Source: Burkholderiaceae bacterium
GTDB taxonomy: Bacteria; Pseudomonadota; Gammaproteobacteria; Burkholderiales; Burkholderiaceae
Assembly: GCA_017998575.1 (NCBI GenBank)
Contig: JAGOCV010000005.1
Coordinates: 1 to 26,826 of the forward strand
Direction: 5' to 3'
DNA: 26,826 bases
The notes beneath the pieces were generated by a model that saw only the letters and a program-made list of their open reading frames with translations, ran no database searches and had not been told where the DNA came from. The translations under genes and the position numbers were made by a program. Positions 10,457-17,406 of the stretch are shown in pieces; the first letter of the stretch is position 1; every line of letters starts with the position of its first letter.

Positions 10457-11895
10457 TGCCGCGCTTGCGCCCTGCCCGCGTTGCCCTCGCCGCGACGCTG
10501 TGCGCCGTGGTCCTGGGTGGCGCCGGGGCGGCGCTGCACGCCACGGCCAACGAAGCCCCCGACGACGAGAAGACCGGCGGCGACACCACGGTGTACGCCA
10601 CGGGTCGCAACGCGTTCTCGTTCCCCTTCGCCAACCTCACCGATGCCGAACGCACGCGTTTCGTCATCGGCAATTCGTTCTTCAAGCGCAACTGGGTTCA
10701 GGCGCCGGCCTCCACCAAAGCGCGCGACGGGCTGGGCCCGCACTTCATCGCGCGCTCGTGCGGCGGTTGCCACGTGCAGGACGGACGCGGCGCGCCGCCC
10801 GACTTCCGCAACGGCCTGATGGACCAGCCCGTGGGCCTGCTCATGCGTCTGTCGGTGCCCGGGCAGGACGCGCATGGCGGACCCCGGCCCGATCCGGTGT
10901 ATGGCGACCAGTTTTCCAACTTCGCCATCCGCAACGTCAAGCCCGAAGGCAACATCACCATCCGCCACGAGACGGTGACCGGCCGCTTCGCTGATGGCAC
11001 GCCCTACACGCTGCAAAAGCCTGTCTACGGCTTCGCCGATTTGAACTATGGCCCGATGTCGCCGGACGTGATGACCAGCCCGCGGCTGGCGCCGCAGATC
11101 ATCGGCGTGGGCCTGATCGAAGCCATTCCCGAATCGGAGATCCTGCGCAATGCGCGCGATCAGGCCGCTCTGGGCGGGCCGATCCGCGGCATGCCCAACC
11201 GCGTGTGGGACGCACCCTCGCAGAAGCACCTGATCGGGCGCTTCGGCTGGAAGGCCAACGTCGCCACGCTCGCACACCAGACGGGCGCCGCCTTCCAGGG
11301 CGACATGGGCATCACTTCCCGGCTGTTCCCCCAGGAAACCTGCACGCCCACGCAGAAGGACTGCCTGGCTGCGCCGCGCGGCGCCGAGGGCAAGGCACCC
11401 GAGATCGACGACAAGACGTTCGACGACGTCGTGTTCTACGAAGCCACGCTGGCCCCGCCCGCGCGCCGCAAGCCCCGCGACCCCGAAGTGCTGCAGGGCC
11501 AGAAGCTGTTCGCGCAGGCGCAGTGCGCCGTGTGCCACCGGCCGAGCTACGTCACCGCCGAAGGCCCGTTTCCGCGCCTGACCAGCCCCGCGCTCAAGGG
11601 ACAGACCATCTGGCCCTACACCGACCTGCTGCTGCACGACATGGGCCCCGAGCTGGCCGATGGCCGCCCCGACTTCCTGGCCAGTGGCCGCCAGTGGCGC
11701 ACGCCGCCGCTGTGGGGCGTGGGCCTGGTGAAAGACGTCAATGGTCACACGCGGCTGATGCATGACGGGCGCGCCGACGGCGTGCTCGAAGCCATCCTGT
11801 GGCATGGTGGCGAGGCCCAGGCCAGCCGCGACACGGTGCTGCGGCTGTCGGCCGAAGACCGCGCGGCCCTGGTGCGTTTCGTCGAATCCCTCTGA
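10456..11895 (+). CDS. di-heme oxidoreductase (DHOR/DUF1111, cytochrome c peroxidase-like)
   Basis: The 479-residue exported protein has an N-terminal hydrophobic signal segment (about residues 7-30) and two c-type haem attachment motifs, CGGCH at 102-106 and CAVCH at 357-361. The spacing and the segment SFFKRNWVQAPASTKARDGLGP fit the DHOR/DUF1111 family, whose members accompany imelysins in Fur-regulated operons. A redox role in periplasmic iron handling is inferred; the substrate is unknown. The ATG overlaps the upstream stop (TGATG), implying translational coupling; a GTG one codon earlier is also possible. The second imelysin starts eight bases after the stop. Confidence 0.92.
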   Translation: MPRLRPARVALAATLCAVVLGGAGAALHATANEAPDDEKTGGDTTVYATGRNAFSFPFANLTDAERTRFVIGNSFFKRNWVQAPASTKARDGLGPHFIARSCGGCHVQDGRGAPPDFRNGLMDQPVGLLMRLSVPGQDAHGGPRPDPVYGDQFSNFAIRNVKPEGNITIRHETVTGRFADGTPYTLQKPVYGFADLNYGPMSPDVMTSPRLAPQIIGVGLIEAIPESEILRNARDQAALGGPIRGMPNRVWDAPSQKHLIGRFGWKANVATLAHQTGAAFQGDMGITSRLFPQETCTPTQKDCLAAPRGAEGKAPEIDDKTFDDVVFYEATLAPPARRKPRDPEVLQGQKLFAQAQCAVCHRPSYVTAEGPFPRLTSPALKGQTIWPYTDLLLHDMGPELADGRPDFLASGRQWRTPPLWGVGLVKDVNGHTRLMHDGRADGVLEAILWHGGEAQASRDTVLRLSAEDRAALVRFVESL

Positions 11896-11903
11896 GGTTG
11901 CGC

Positions 11904-12968
11904 ATGTACACGAGAACCCTCCGCCCGGCCGCTGCGACCCTGTTCGCGCTGGCGCTGGTGCTGCCCTGGCAGGCATCCGCCCAGGTCGTGGCCGCCAACG
12001 AGGCCCTGCCCTTCTACGACACCGCCGCCTTCATGAAAGGCGTGCATCAGCAGTGGTACGCCCCGCGCTCGCGCGATTTCGCCGCCGCGGCGGCAGCGCT
12101 GTCGCAGGACACCCGGCAGTTCTGCAGCGGCACGCCGGCCGACGACATCGCCGTGCTGCGCCAGGACTGGCAGCGCACCACGCTGGCCTGGGAACGCCTG
12201 GCAGCGGTTGCCATCGGGCCGCTGGTGCAGCGCCGATCCATGCGGCAGATCGACTTCACGCCCACGCGGCCCGAACTCATCCAGCGCGCCATCCGCGCGC
12301 AGCCAGCCGACGCCAAGGCGATGGAGCGCGTGGGCACGCCCGCCAAGGGCCTGCCCGCGCTCGAATGGATGCTCTGGGCCCAACCCGTGGCTCCGGCGAC
12401 GCCGGCCTGCCGCTATGCGATCCAGGTCGCGGCCGAGATCGACGCCGAGGCCCGCGCCCTGGCCCAGGGCTTCGCCGATCTCGCTGCGCTCGACTGGTCG
12501 GATGAAAGCGAGCCCGGCGTGCCTGCCATGGTCGAGTTCGTCAACCAGTGGGTCGGCGGGCTGGAACGCCTGCGCTGGGCCAACCTCGAGAAGCCGTTGC
12601 GCAGTGCCGGCAACAAGCCGCCCGCGTTCGGCCGCCAGGCCAGCGGCCTCACGGCGCAGGCCTGGGCCGCCGAATGGGAAGGCGTGGGTGGACTGGCCAC
12701 CTTCCGCGCCAGCGGCGTGCCGCAACCGGGCATCGATCTCGTGCCCGTGGAAACCTACCTGCGCGGCCGCGGCCTCAATCCGCTGGCCGACAAGCTGCGC
12801 GCGTCCGTCGGCCAGGTCGATGCGGCCTTCCAGGACCTGGTACCGGCCGACGCGGCCAAGGTGAACGCCGCCGCGCGGGCACTGGCGGGCGTGAAACGCC
12901 TGGTGGAAGGCGAGATCGCCCCTGCGCTCGAAGTCAACATCGGCTTCTCCGACGCCGATGGGGATTGA
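11904..12968 (+). CDS. imelysin family protein, second copy with degenerate GxHxxE motif
   Basis: The 354-residue protein has a signal peptide (cleavage near QASA|Q, residue 26) and an imelysin-like domain. At the position of the GxHxxE hallmark it reads GLPALEWMLW (Gly149, Pro151, Glu154), so the His is replaced by Pro. The two imelysins in this operon are therefore not equivalent: this one has probably lost the His-dependent metal site or binds differently. The start at 11904 begins the signal peptide; upstream in-frame codons overlap the di-heme gene. It follows that gene by eight bases and is followed almost immediately by the DUF1513 gene. The family call is supported by context and by the WxRTTLAWERL and LEWMLW segments. 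Confidence 0.85.
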   Translation: MYTRTLRPAAATLFALALVLPWQASAQVVAANEALPFYDTAAFMKGVHQQWYAPRSRDFAAAAAALSQDTRQFCSGTPADDIAVLRQDWQRTTLAWERLAAVAIGPLVQRRSMRQIDFTPTRPELIQRAIRAQPADAKAMERVGTPAKGLPALEWMLWAQPVAPATPACRYAIQVAAEIDAEARALAQGFADLAALDWSDESEPGVPAMVEFVNQWVGGLERLRWANLEKPLRSAGNKPPAFGRQASGLTAQAWAAEWEGVGGLATFRASGVPQPGIDLVPVETYLRGRGLNPLADKLRASVGQVDAAFQDLVPADAAKVNAAARALAGVKRLVEGEIAPALEVNIGFSDADGD

Positions 12969-12972
12969 TGGC

Positions 12973-14112
12973 ATGACGGATCGCCGCATCTGGCTGGCCA
13001 GCACGGTCGCCCTGCTGGGCTCGTGGGCCCTGCCCTCGATGGCCAGCGTGCGGCCGGGCGCCCGCTTCGCGGCTGCATGGGAAGACACCAGCGGCTATCG
13101 CCTGGGCGTGCTGTCGGCGCGACCGGGGCATCTCGGCGTGCACGCCGCGCTGGATGTGCCCACGCGCGCCCACGGTCTGCTGGCCGAAGCCGGCGGCACG
13201 CTGCTGTCCGTCGCGCGCCGGCCCGGCGACTGGCTGCTGCGCTGGGACCGTGACAGCCAGCCCGTGGCCTGGCACTGGATCGAGCCCGACCGCGCGTTCA
13301 ACGGCCACGTCATCGCCAGTGCCGACGGACGCCACCTCTACACCACCGAATCCGACCTGGAAACCGGCCAGGGCCTGATCGGCGTGCGCGACTCGACGTC
13401 GCTGGAGAAACTGGCCGAATGGCCCACCCACGGCATGGATCCGCACGAGCTGCTGCTGGATGCCGACGGCAGCCTGCTGGTCGCCAATGGCGGCATTCCG
13501 GCCTTGCCCGAAACGGGGCGGCTCAAGATCCACCTCGACCGCATGGACGCTTCGGTGGTGCGCCTTCGCACCGCGGGACGTGGCGCAGCGGCCCGCGCGG
13601 GCGAACTCCTGGGCCAATGGCGACTGCCCGATCGCCGTCTCTCGCTGCGCCACATGGCCTGGGGGCACGACGAGCAGGGCCGGCCGTTGCTGGGCGTGGC
13701 GCTGCAGGCCGAACACGCCGATGCGCAGGCCCGCATCGCCGCGCCGGTGCTGGCCGTGTTCGATGGGCAGGAACTGCGCACGGTGAATACGCCGCACGCG
13801 CTGGCCGGCTATGGCGGGGACATCGCCTTCGCCAACGGCTGCTTCGCCGTCAGTTGCCCACGCGCGAACCGTGTGTCCCTGTTCGAAGCCCGTGCCGGGG
13901 GCGGCACGCGCTGGTCGGCCGACGTCTCGCTGCCCGAAGCCTGCGCCTTGCTGGTCGATCAGGCCGGCACGGCCGGCGCGTCGCTCTGGGCCGGCGGGCG
14001 CGAGGATTCCGTGACGCTCGGCAGCGTGGGCGCGCGTAGCGTGGCGGCGCTGCCCCGGATCGGCGGCGCGCCCTTGCGGCTGGACAACCACTGGGTCGTA
14101 CTGCCCGCCTGA
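12973..14112 (+). CDS. DUF1513 exported beta-propeller-like protein
   Basis: The 379-residue protein opens MTDRRIWLASTVALLG, an N-terminus with adjacent arginines that could be a Tat or Sec signal, with likely cleavage near SMAS (residue 25). The DUF1513 signature HGMDPHEL (153-160) followed by DGSLLVANGGIP is clear. Repeated short beta-type segments (VRDSTSLEKLAEW, LAVFDGQELRTV) suggest a propeller. DUF1513 proteins are the usual last member of imelysin/di-heme operons; their biochemical function is not established. The start ATG is four bases past the upstream stop. The downstream gap contains a Fur-like box and a terminator-like hairpin. Confidence 0.87.
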   Translation: MTDRRIWLASTVALLGSWALPSMASVRPGARFAAAWEDTSGYRLGVLSARPGHLGVHAALDVPTRAHGLLAEAGGTLLSVARRPGDWLLRWDRDSQPVAWHWIEPDRAFNGHVIASADGRHLYTTESDLETGQGLIGVRDSTSLEKLAEWPTHGMDPHELLLDADGSLLVANGGIPALPETGRLKIHLDRMDASVVRLRTAGRGAAARAGELLGQWRLPDRRLSLRHMAWGHDEQGRPLLGVALQAEHADAQARIAAPVLAVFDGQELRTVNTPHALAGYGGDIAFANGCFAVSCPRANRVSLFEARAGGGTRWSADVSLPEACALLVDQAGTAGASLWAGGREDSVTLGSVGARSVAALPRIGGAPLRLDNHWVVLPA

Positions 14113-14219
14113 CGTGATTGACCCGGCGGCCTGCCGCAGCGACCCCGGCAGCGTGGGTGTCCGGGACGAAGCGCCGCAACGGTGCCGTCTGTGCCGGATC
14201 ATGTAAATCCCGCGTAAAC

Positions 14220-14250
14220 GATATTAATTCTTATTCGCGTCCTATACAAT
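14220..14250 (+). promoter_or_regulatory. Fur-like box and promoter of the PepSY-ApbE operon
   Basis: After 100 bases of GC-rich sequence there is an abrupt AT-rich patch. The 19-mer GATATTAATTCTTATTCGC (14220-14238) matches the Fur consensus at 12 of 19 positions and keeps the ATTCTTATT core that I associate with betaproteobacterial Fur sites. A TATACAAT sequence (14243-14250) right after it supplies a -10 box (TACAAT). Repression would come from Fur overlapping the promoter. The Fur assignment is inferred from pattern and context. Confidence 0.58.
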
Positions 14251-14307
14251 CCGGAGCTCTCCTCCCGCCCGCAGCATCGCGCGTGCGGGTTTTTCATCCG
14301 GCTTTTT
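14251..14307 (+). promoter_or_regulatory. nested leader hairpins with two T-tracts (attenuator-like)
   Basis: CCCGCA (14268-14273) pairs with TGCGGG (14284-14289) and is followed by five Ts, a terminator-like structure. An outer pair, CCGGA (14251-14255) with TCCGG (14297-14301), encloses it and is followed by CTTTTTT. Both lie between the candidate -10 box and the PepSY start codon at 14313. They could instead terminate read-through from the DUF1513 operon. Confidence 0.5.
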
Positions 14308-14312
14308 TCAGC

Positions 14313-14945
14313 ATGCAGGCAGGTAACGACAGCGGGCGCAGGGCCTATTGGCTCAAGACGCTGCACACATGGCACTGGATCAGTTCGGCCCTGTGCCTGC
14401 TCGGCATGCTGCTGTTCTCGATCACCGGCATCACGCTCAACCATGCCGGCTCCATCGAGGCCAAGCCGCAGGTCACTACCCACGCCGGCCAGTTGCCCGA
14501 TGCGCTTGAGCAGTTGATGCGCGAGCAGGCCCTGCGCGGCGACAAGGCGGCCGCGCTGCCTGCGCCCGTGCAGGCCTGGGTGCGCGAGCAATGGCAGGTG
14601 ACCCCGGGCGACCGAGCCGCCGAATGGTCCGAAGAAGAGGCCTATCTCTCGATGCCGCGGCCCGGCGGCGACGCCTGGCTGCGCATCAGCCTGGAGGACG
14701 GGCAGGTCGAGTACGAGTCGACCGACCGCGGCTGGGTCTCTTACTTCAATGACCTGCACAAGGGCCGCCACACCGGTGTCGCCTGGAGCTGGTTCATCGA
14801 CATCTTCGCCGTGGCCGCGCTTCTGTTCTCCATCACCGGCCTGTTCATCCTGCAGATGCACGCTGCCAAGCGCCCGCTCACCTGGCCCATGGTGGGCATG
14901 GGCGTGGTGATCCCGCTGCTGCTGGCCATGCTGTTCATCCACTGA
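14313..14945 (+). CDS. PepSY-associated TM helix domain membrane protein
   Basis: The 210-residue inner-membrane protein has one helix near residues 14-43 (KTLHTWHWISSALCLLGMLLF), a periplasmic PepSY-like stretch (about 45-150) and two C-terminal helices (158-183 and 191-209). Histidines sit at membrane borders: His18, His21, His44, His149 and His153 (LHKGRHTG), and His183. Such paired His residues are typical haem ligands in PepSY-TM electron-transfer proteins, which accept cytosolic reducing power and pass it to the periplasm. There is no clear Shine-Dalgarno sequence before ATG 14313. It is first in an operon with DUF2271, DUF4198, apbE and a diflavin reductase. Haem binding is inferred, not shown. 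Confidence 0.85.
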   Translation: MQAGNDSGRRAYWLKTLHTWHWISSALCLLGMLLFSITGITLNHAGSIEAKPQVTTHAGQLPDALEQLMREQALRGDKAAALPAPVQAWVREQWQVTPGDRAAEWSEEEAYLSMPRPGGDAWLRISLEDGQVEYESTDRGWVSYFNDLHKGRHTGVAWSWFIDIFAVAALLFSITGLFILQMHAAKRPLTWPMVGMGVVIPLLLAMLFIH

Positions 14946-14994
14946 TGACCGTTGCCGGGGCCACATCCGAAATCCAACAGAAGGAAGAGCTCGC

Positions 14995-15513
14995 ATGAAT
15001 ATCCGCTACTGCGCCGCACTGGGCGCCCTCCTCGGTGCACCGGCCTTTGCGGCCGGCCTGGGCGTCAACGTCGAGATTCCGCGCCTGAACGTCGCCGAGT
15101 ACCACCGGCCTTACGTGGCCGTGTGGATCGAGCGTGCCGACAACACCGTGCCGGCCACGCTGGCCGTCTGGTACGACGTCAAGATGCGCGGCGCCGAAGG
15201 CGAAGGCACGAAGTGGCTCAAGGACATGCGCCAGTGGTGGCGCCGCACCGGCCGCGAACTGCGGATGCCGGTGGATGGAGTCAGTGGCGCGACCAAGCCT
15301 GCGGGCAAGCACCAGATCAGCTTCACCGAAGGCTCGAACCCGCTGCCCAGACTGCCGGCCGGCAGCTACAGGCTGGTGGTTGAAGCCTCGCGCGAGGTGG
15401 GGGGCCGCGAGGTCGTGACCATCCCGTTCCAGTGGCCGCCTGCCAAGCCCGAGCAATTGCAGGGCCAGGGCAGCAGCGAGCTGGGCGCGATCGCGCTCGA
15501 ACTCAAGCCCTGA
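14995..15513 (+). CDS. DUF2271 periplasmic protein with ApbE-type flavinylation motif
   Basis: The 172-residue product has a signal peptide (cleavage after PAFA, residue 19) and a single DUF2271 domain with DVKMRGAEGEGTKWLKDM, WWRRTGREL and LPAGSYRLVVEASREVGGREVV. Residues 94-100 read DGVSGAT, matching the D-x-x-S-G-A-T pattern in which ApbE transfers FMN to the Thr (here Thr100), as in NqrC and RnfG. The presence of apbE two genes downstream strongly suggests that this is a covalent flavoprotein. It would receive electrons from the PepSY protein. A strong AAGGAAGAG ribosome-binding site precedes the ATG; the gap from the PepSY gene is 49 bases. The family is clear; flavinylation is predicted. 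Confidence 0.86.
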   Translation: MNIRYCAALGALLGAPAFAAGLGVNVEIPRLNVAEYHRPYVAVWIERADNTVPATLAVWYDVKMRGAEGEGTKWLKDMRQWWRRTGRELRMPVDGVSGATKPAGKHQISFTEGSNPLPRLPAGSYRLVVEASREVGGREVVTIPFQWPPAKPEQLQGQGSSELGAIALELKP

Positions 15514-15542
15514 CCGCCCCCATCGATCAAGAGGAGAAAACC

Positions 15543-16358
15543 ATGAACATCCTGCGCAAGCATCTCACGCACATCTCGTTCGGCCTGCTCGCCCTGACAG
15601 GCGTGTGCGGCACGGCACAAGCCCACAACGTGTGGCTGCTGCCGTCGAGCACGGTACTGTCCAAGGCAGAATGGATCACGGTGGATGCCGCCGTTTCCAA
15701 CGACCTGTTCTTCTTCAACCACGTGCCGCTGCGCCTCGACGGCCTGACCGTCACGGCACCGGACGGCAGCGCGCTGGCGCCGCAGAACCTGCACACCGGC
15801 AAGCTGCGCAGCGTGTTCGACCTGCAGCTCACGCAGCAGGGCACCTACCGCCTGGCCGTGATCAATGCCGGCCTGTTCGCCAGCTACAAGGACAAGGCCG
15901 GCCAGCCCAAGCGCTGGCGTGGCAACGCCGAATCGTTTGCCCGGGAAGTGCCGTCCGACGCCACCGACCTGCGCGTGACCGAGTCTGCCGGCCGCGTCGA
16001 AACCTTCGTCACCGTGGGCAAGCCCACGCCGCTGCGCCTGACCGGCAAGGGCCTCGAACTCGTTCCGGTGACGCCGGTGGCCGATCTGGCCAAGGGCGAC
16101 AAGGCGACTTTCGCCTTCCACGTCGACGGCAAGCCCGCCGAAGGCCTGGAAGTCAAGCTGGTGCTGGGCGGCACACGCTACCGTGACGCCGTCGGCGCCA
16201 TCGACGCCAGGACCGATGCCAGGGGCGAATTCACCGTCACCTGGCCGCAGGCGGGCGTGTACTGGATCGACGCCGACGCCAAGGACGAGAAGACCTCGCT
16301 CCCGCAGGCCAAGGAACGCCGCCTGTCTTACGTGGGCACGGTCGAAGTCCTGCCCTGA
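15543..16358 (+). CDS. DUF4198 periplasmic protein
   Basis: The 271-residue protein has a clean signal peptide ending TAQA|HNVWLLPS (residue 27), so the mature protein would begin with His28. DUF4198 proteins share this AH-x-x-W-L opening and have Ig-like beta folds related to the NikM substrate-binding region of metal transporters. The C-terminal part (LAKGDKATFAFHVDGKPAEGLEVKLV and TDARGEFTVTWPQAGVYWIDA) looks like an Ig/carboxypeptidase-regulatory module. An exposed N-terminal His could ligate a metal, as in CopC-type proteins, but this is inference. A very good AAGAGGAG ribosome-binding site lies nine bases before the ATG. It sits between the DUF2271 and apbE genes, pointing to metal or electron-transfer partnership. 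Confidence 0.87.
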   Translation: MNILRKHLTHISFGLLALTGVCGTAQAHNVWLLPSSTVLSKAEWITVDAAVSNDLFFFNHVPLRLDGLTVTAPDGSALAPQNLHTGKLRSVFDLQLTQQGTYRLAVINAGLFASYKDKAGQPKRWRGNAESFAREVPSDATDLRVTESAGRVETFVTVGKPTPLRLTGKGLELVPVTPVADLAKGDKATFAFHVDGKPAEGLEVKLVLGGTRYRDAVGAIDARTDARGEFTVTWPQAGVYWIDADAKDEKTSLPQAKERRLSYVGTVEVLP

Positions 16359-16380
16359 TCCGGATTCGCGCCGTCCCCGC

Positions 16381-17406
16381 ATGCAGCCGGCCTTCGCCAC
16401 CTGGAACATCCGCGGCTACGCCAACGTGGCGCAGCCGCGCCGGGCCGATCCGGGCACGCTGCACCAGGTGGGCGGGCGCACCATGGGCACCACCTGGTCG
16501 GTGCGCCTGGGCAATCCGCACCTGATTGCGCTGCCGGTGGTGAGCAGCGCGGCCGAAGCGGCGCTGGAAGCTGTCGTGGCGCAGATGAGCCACTGGGAGC
16601 CCGACTCCGACCTCGGCCGCTTCAACCGCGCCGAAGCCGGCCACTGGCAACCGCTGCCGCCCGAATTCCAGCGCGTGATGCGCTGCGCGATCGCCCACGC
16701 AGAAGCATCGGGCGGCGCGTTCGATCCGACCATGGGCGCGCTGGTCGATGCGTGGGGCTTCGGTCCGCGCGACGACGGCGCTGCGCCTGCAGGCCGTGAC
16801 ACGCCACCCACGGCCAGCGAAATCGCCGACGCGCGCGCGCAGTGCGGCTGGCGTCGGCTGGCGTTCGACGATCAGGGCCGGCTGCACCAGCCCGGCGGCG
16901 TGCGGCTCGACCTGTCGGGCATCGCCAAAGGTTTCGCCGTCGATCGGGTGGCCGATGCGCTGGGCGCGCTCGGCATCACCGACTGCCTGGTCGAAGTCGG
17001 TGGCGAGCTGCTGGCGCGCGGCCAGCGGCCCGATGGCCTGCCCTGGAGGGTGGCCGTGGACGCGGGCTGCGACCGGCCGCAGCTCGCGTTGCCACTGCGG
17101 GGTCTGGCCATCGCCACGTCGGGCGACACCTGGCACGCCTTCGACCATGACGGACGGCGCTACTCGCACACGCTCGACCCTCGCACTGGCGAGCCGGTGC
17201 GCCACTGCCTGGCCAGTGTCACCGTGCTGCATGCCGAGTGCATGCAGGCCGACGCGCTGGCCACCACGCTCACGGTACTGGGGCCCGACGACGGCCTGGC
17301 GTTCGCTCGCGAGCGCGATCTGCCCGCGCTGTTCGTGGAACACGGCGCGGCAGGCACGCTTGCCGCGCCGCGCATGACGCCGGCATTCGAACGCCTGCTC
17401 CCATGA
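16381..17406 (+). CDS. apbE: FAD:protein FMN transferase (ApbE family), no visible signal peptide
   Basis: ApbE cleaves FAD and attaches FMN to a Ser or Thr of a target protein. The 341-residue product has TMGTTWSV (34-41), FDPTMGALVDAWGFG, LDLSGIAKGFAVDRV (176-190), EVGGEL (205-210), TSGD (246-249), SHTLDPRTG (262-270) and MQADALATTL (288-297), which together form the FAD and Mg2+ site. Most ApbE proteins are periplasmic lipoproteins. Here the N-terminus MQPAFATWNIRGYANVAQ has neither a hydrophobic core nor a lipobox, and in-frame upstream codons lie over the DUF4198 gene and look non-coding. The enzyme may thus be cytosolic. The predicted target is the DUF2271 protein in the same operon. 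The 3' end overlaps the reductase gene by four bases (ATGA). Confidence 0.93.
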   Translation: MQPAFATWNIRGYANVAQPRRADPGTLHQVGGRTMGTTWSVRLGNPHLIALPVVSSAAEAALEAVVAQMSHWEPDSDLGRFNRAEAGHWQPLPPEFQRVMRCAIAHAEASGGAFDPTMGALVDAWGFGPRDDGAAPAGRDTPPTASEIADARAQCGWRRLAFDDQGRLHQPGGVRLDLSGIAKGFAVDRVADALGALGITDCLVEVGGELLARGQRPDGLPWRVAVDAGCDRPQLALPLRGLAIATSGDTWHAFDHDGRRYSHTLDPRTGEPVRHCLASVTVLHAECMQADALATTLTVLGPDDGLAFARERDLPALFVEHGAAGTLAAPRMTPAFERLLP

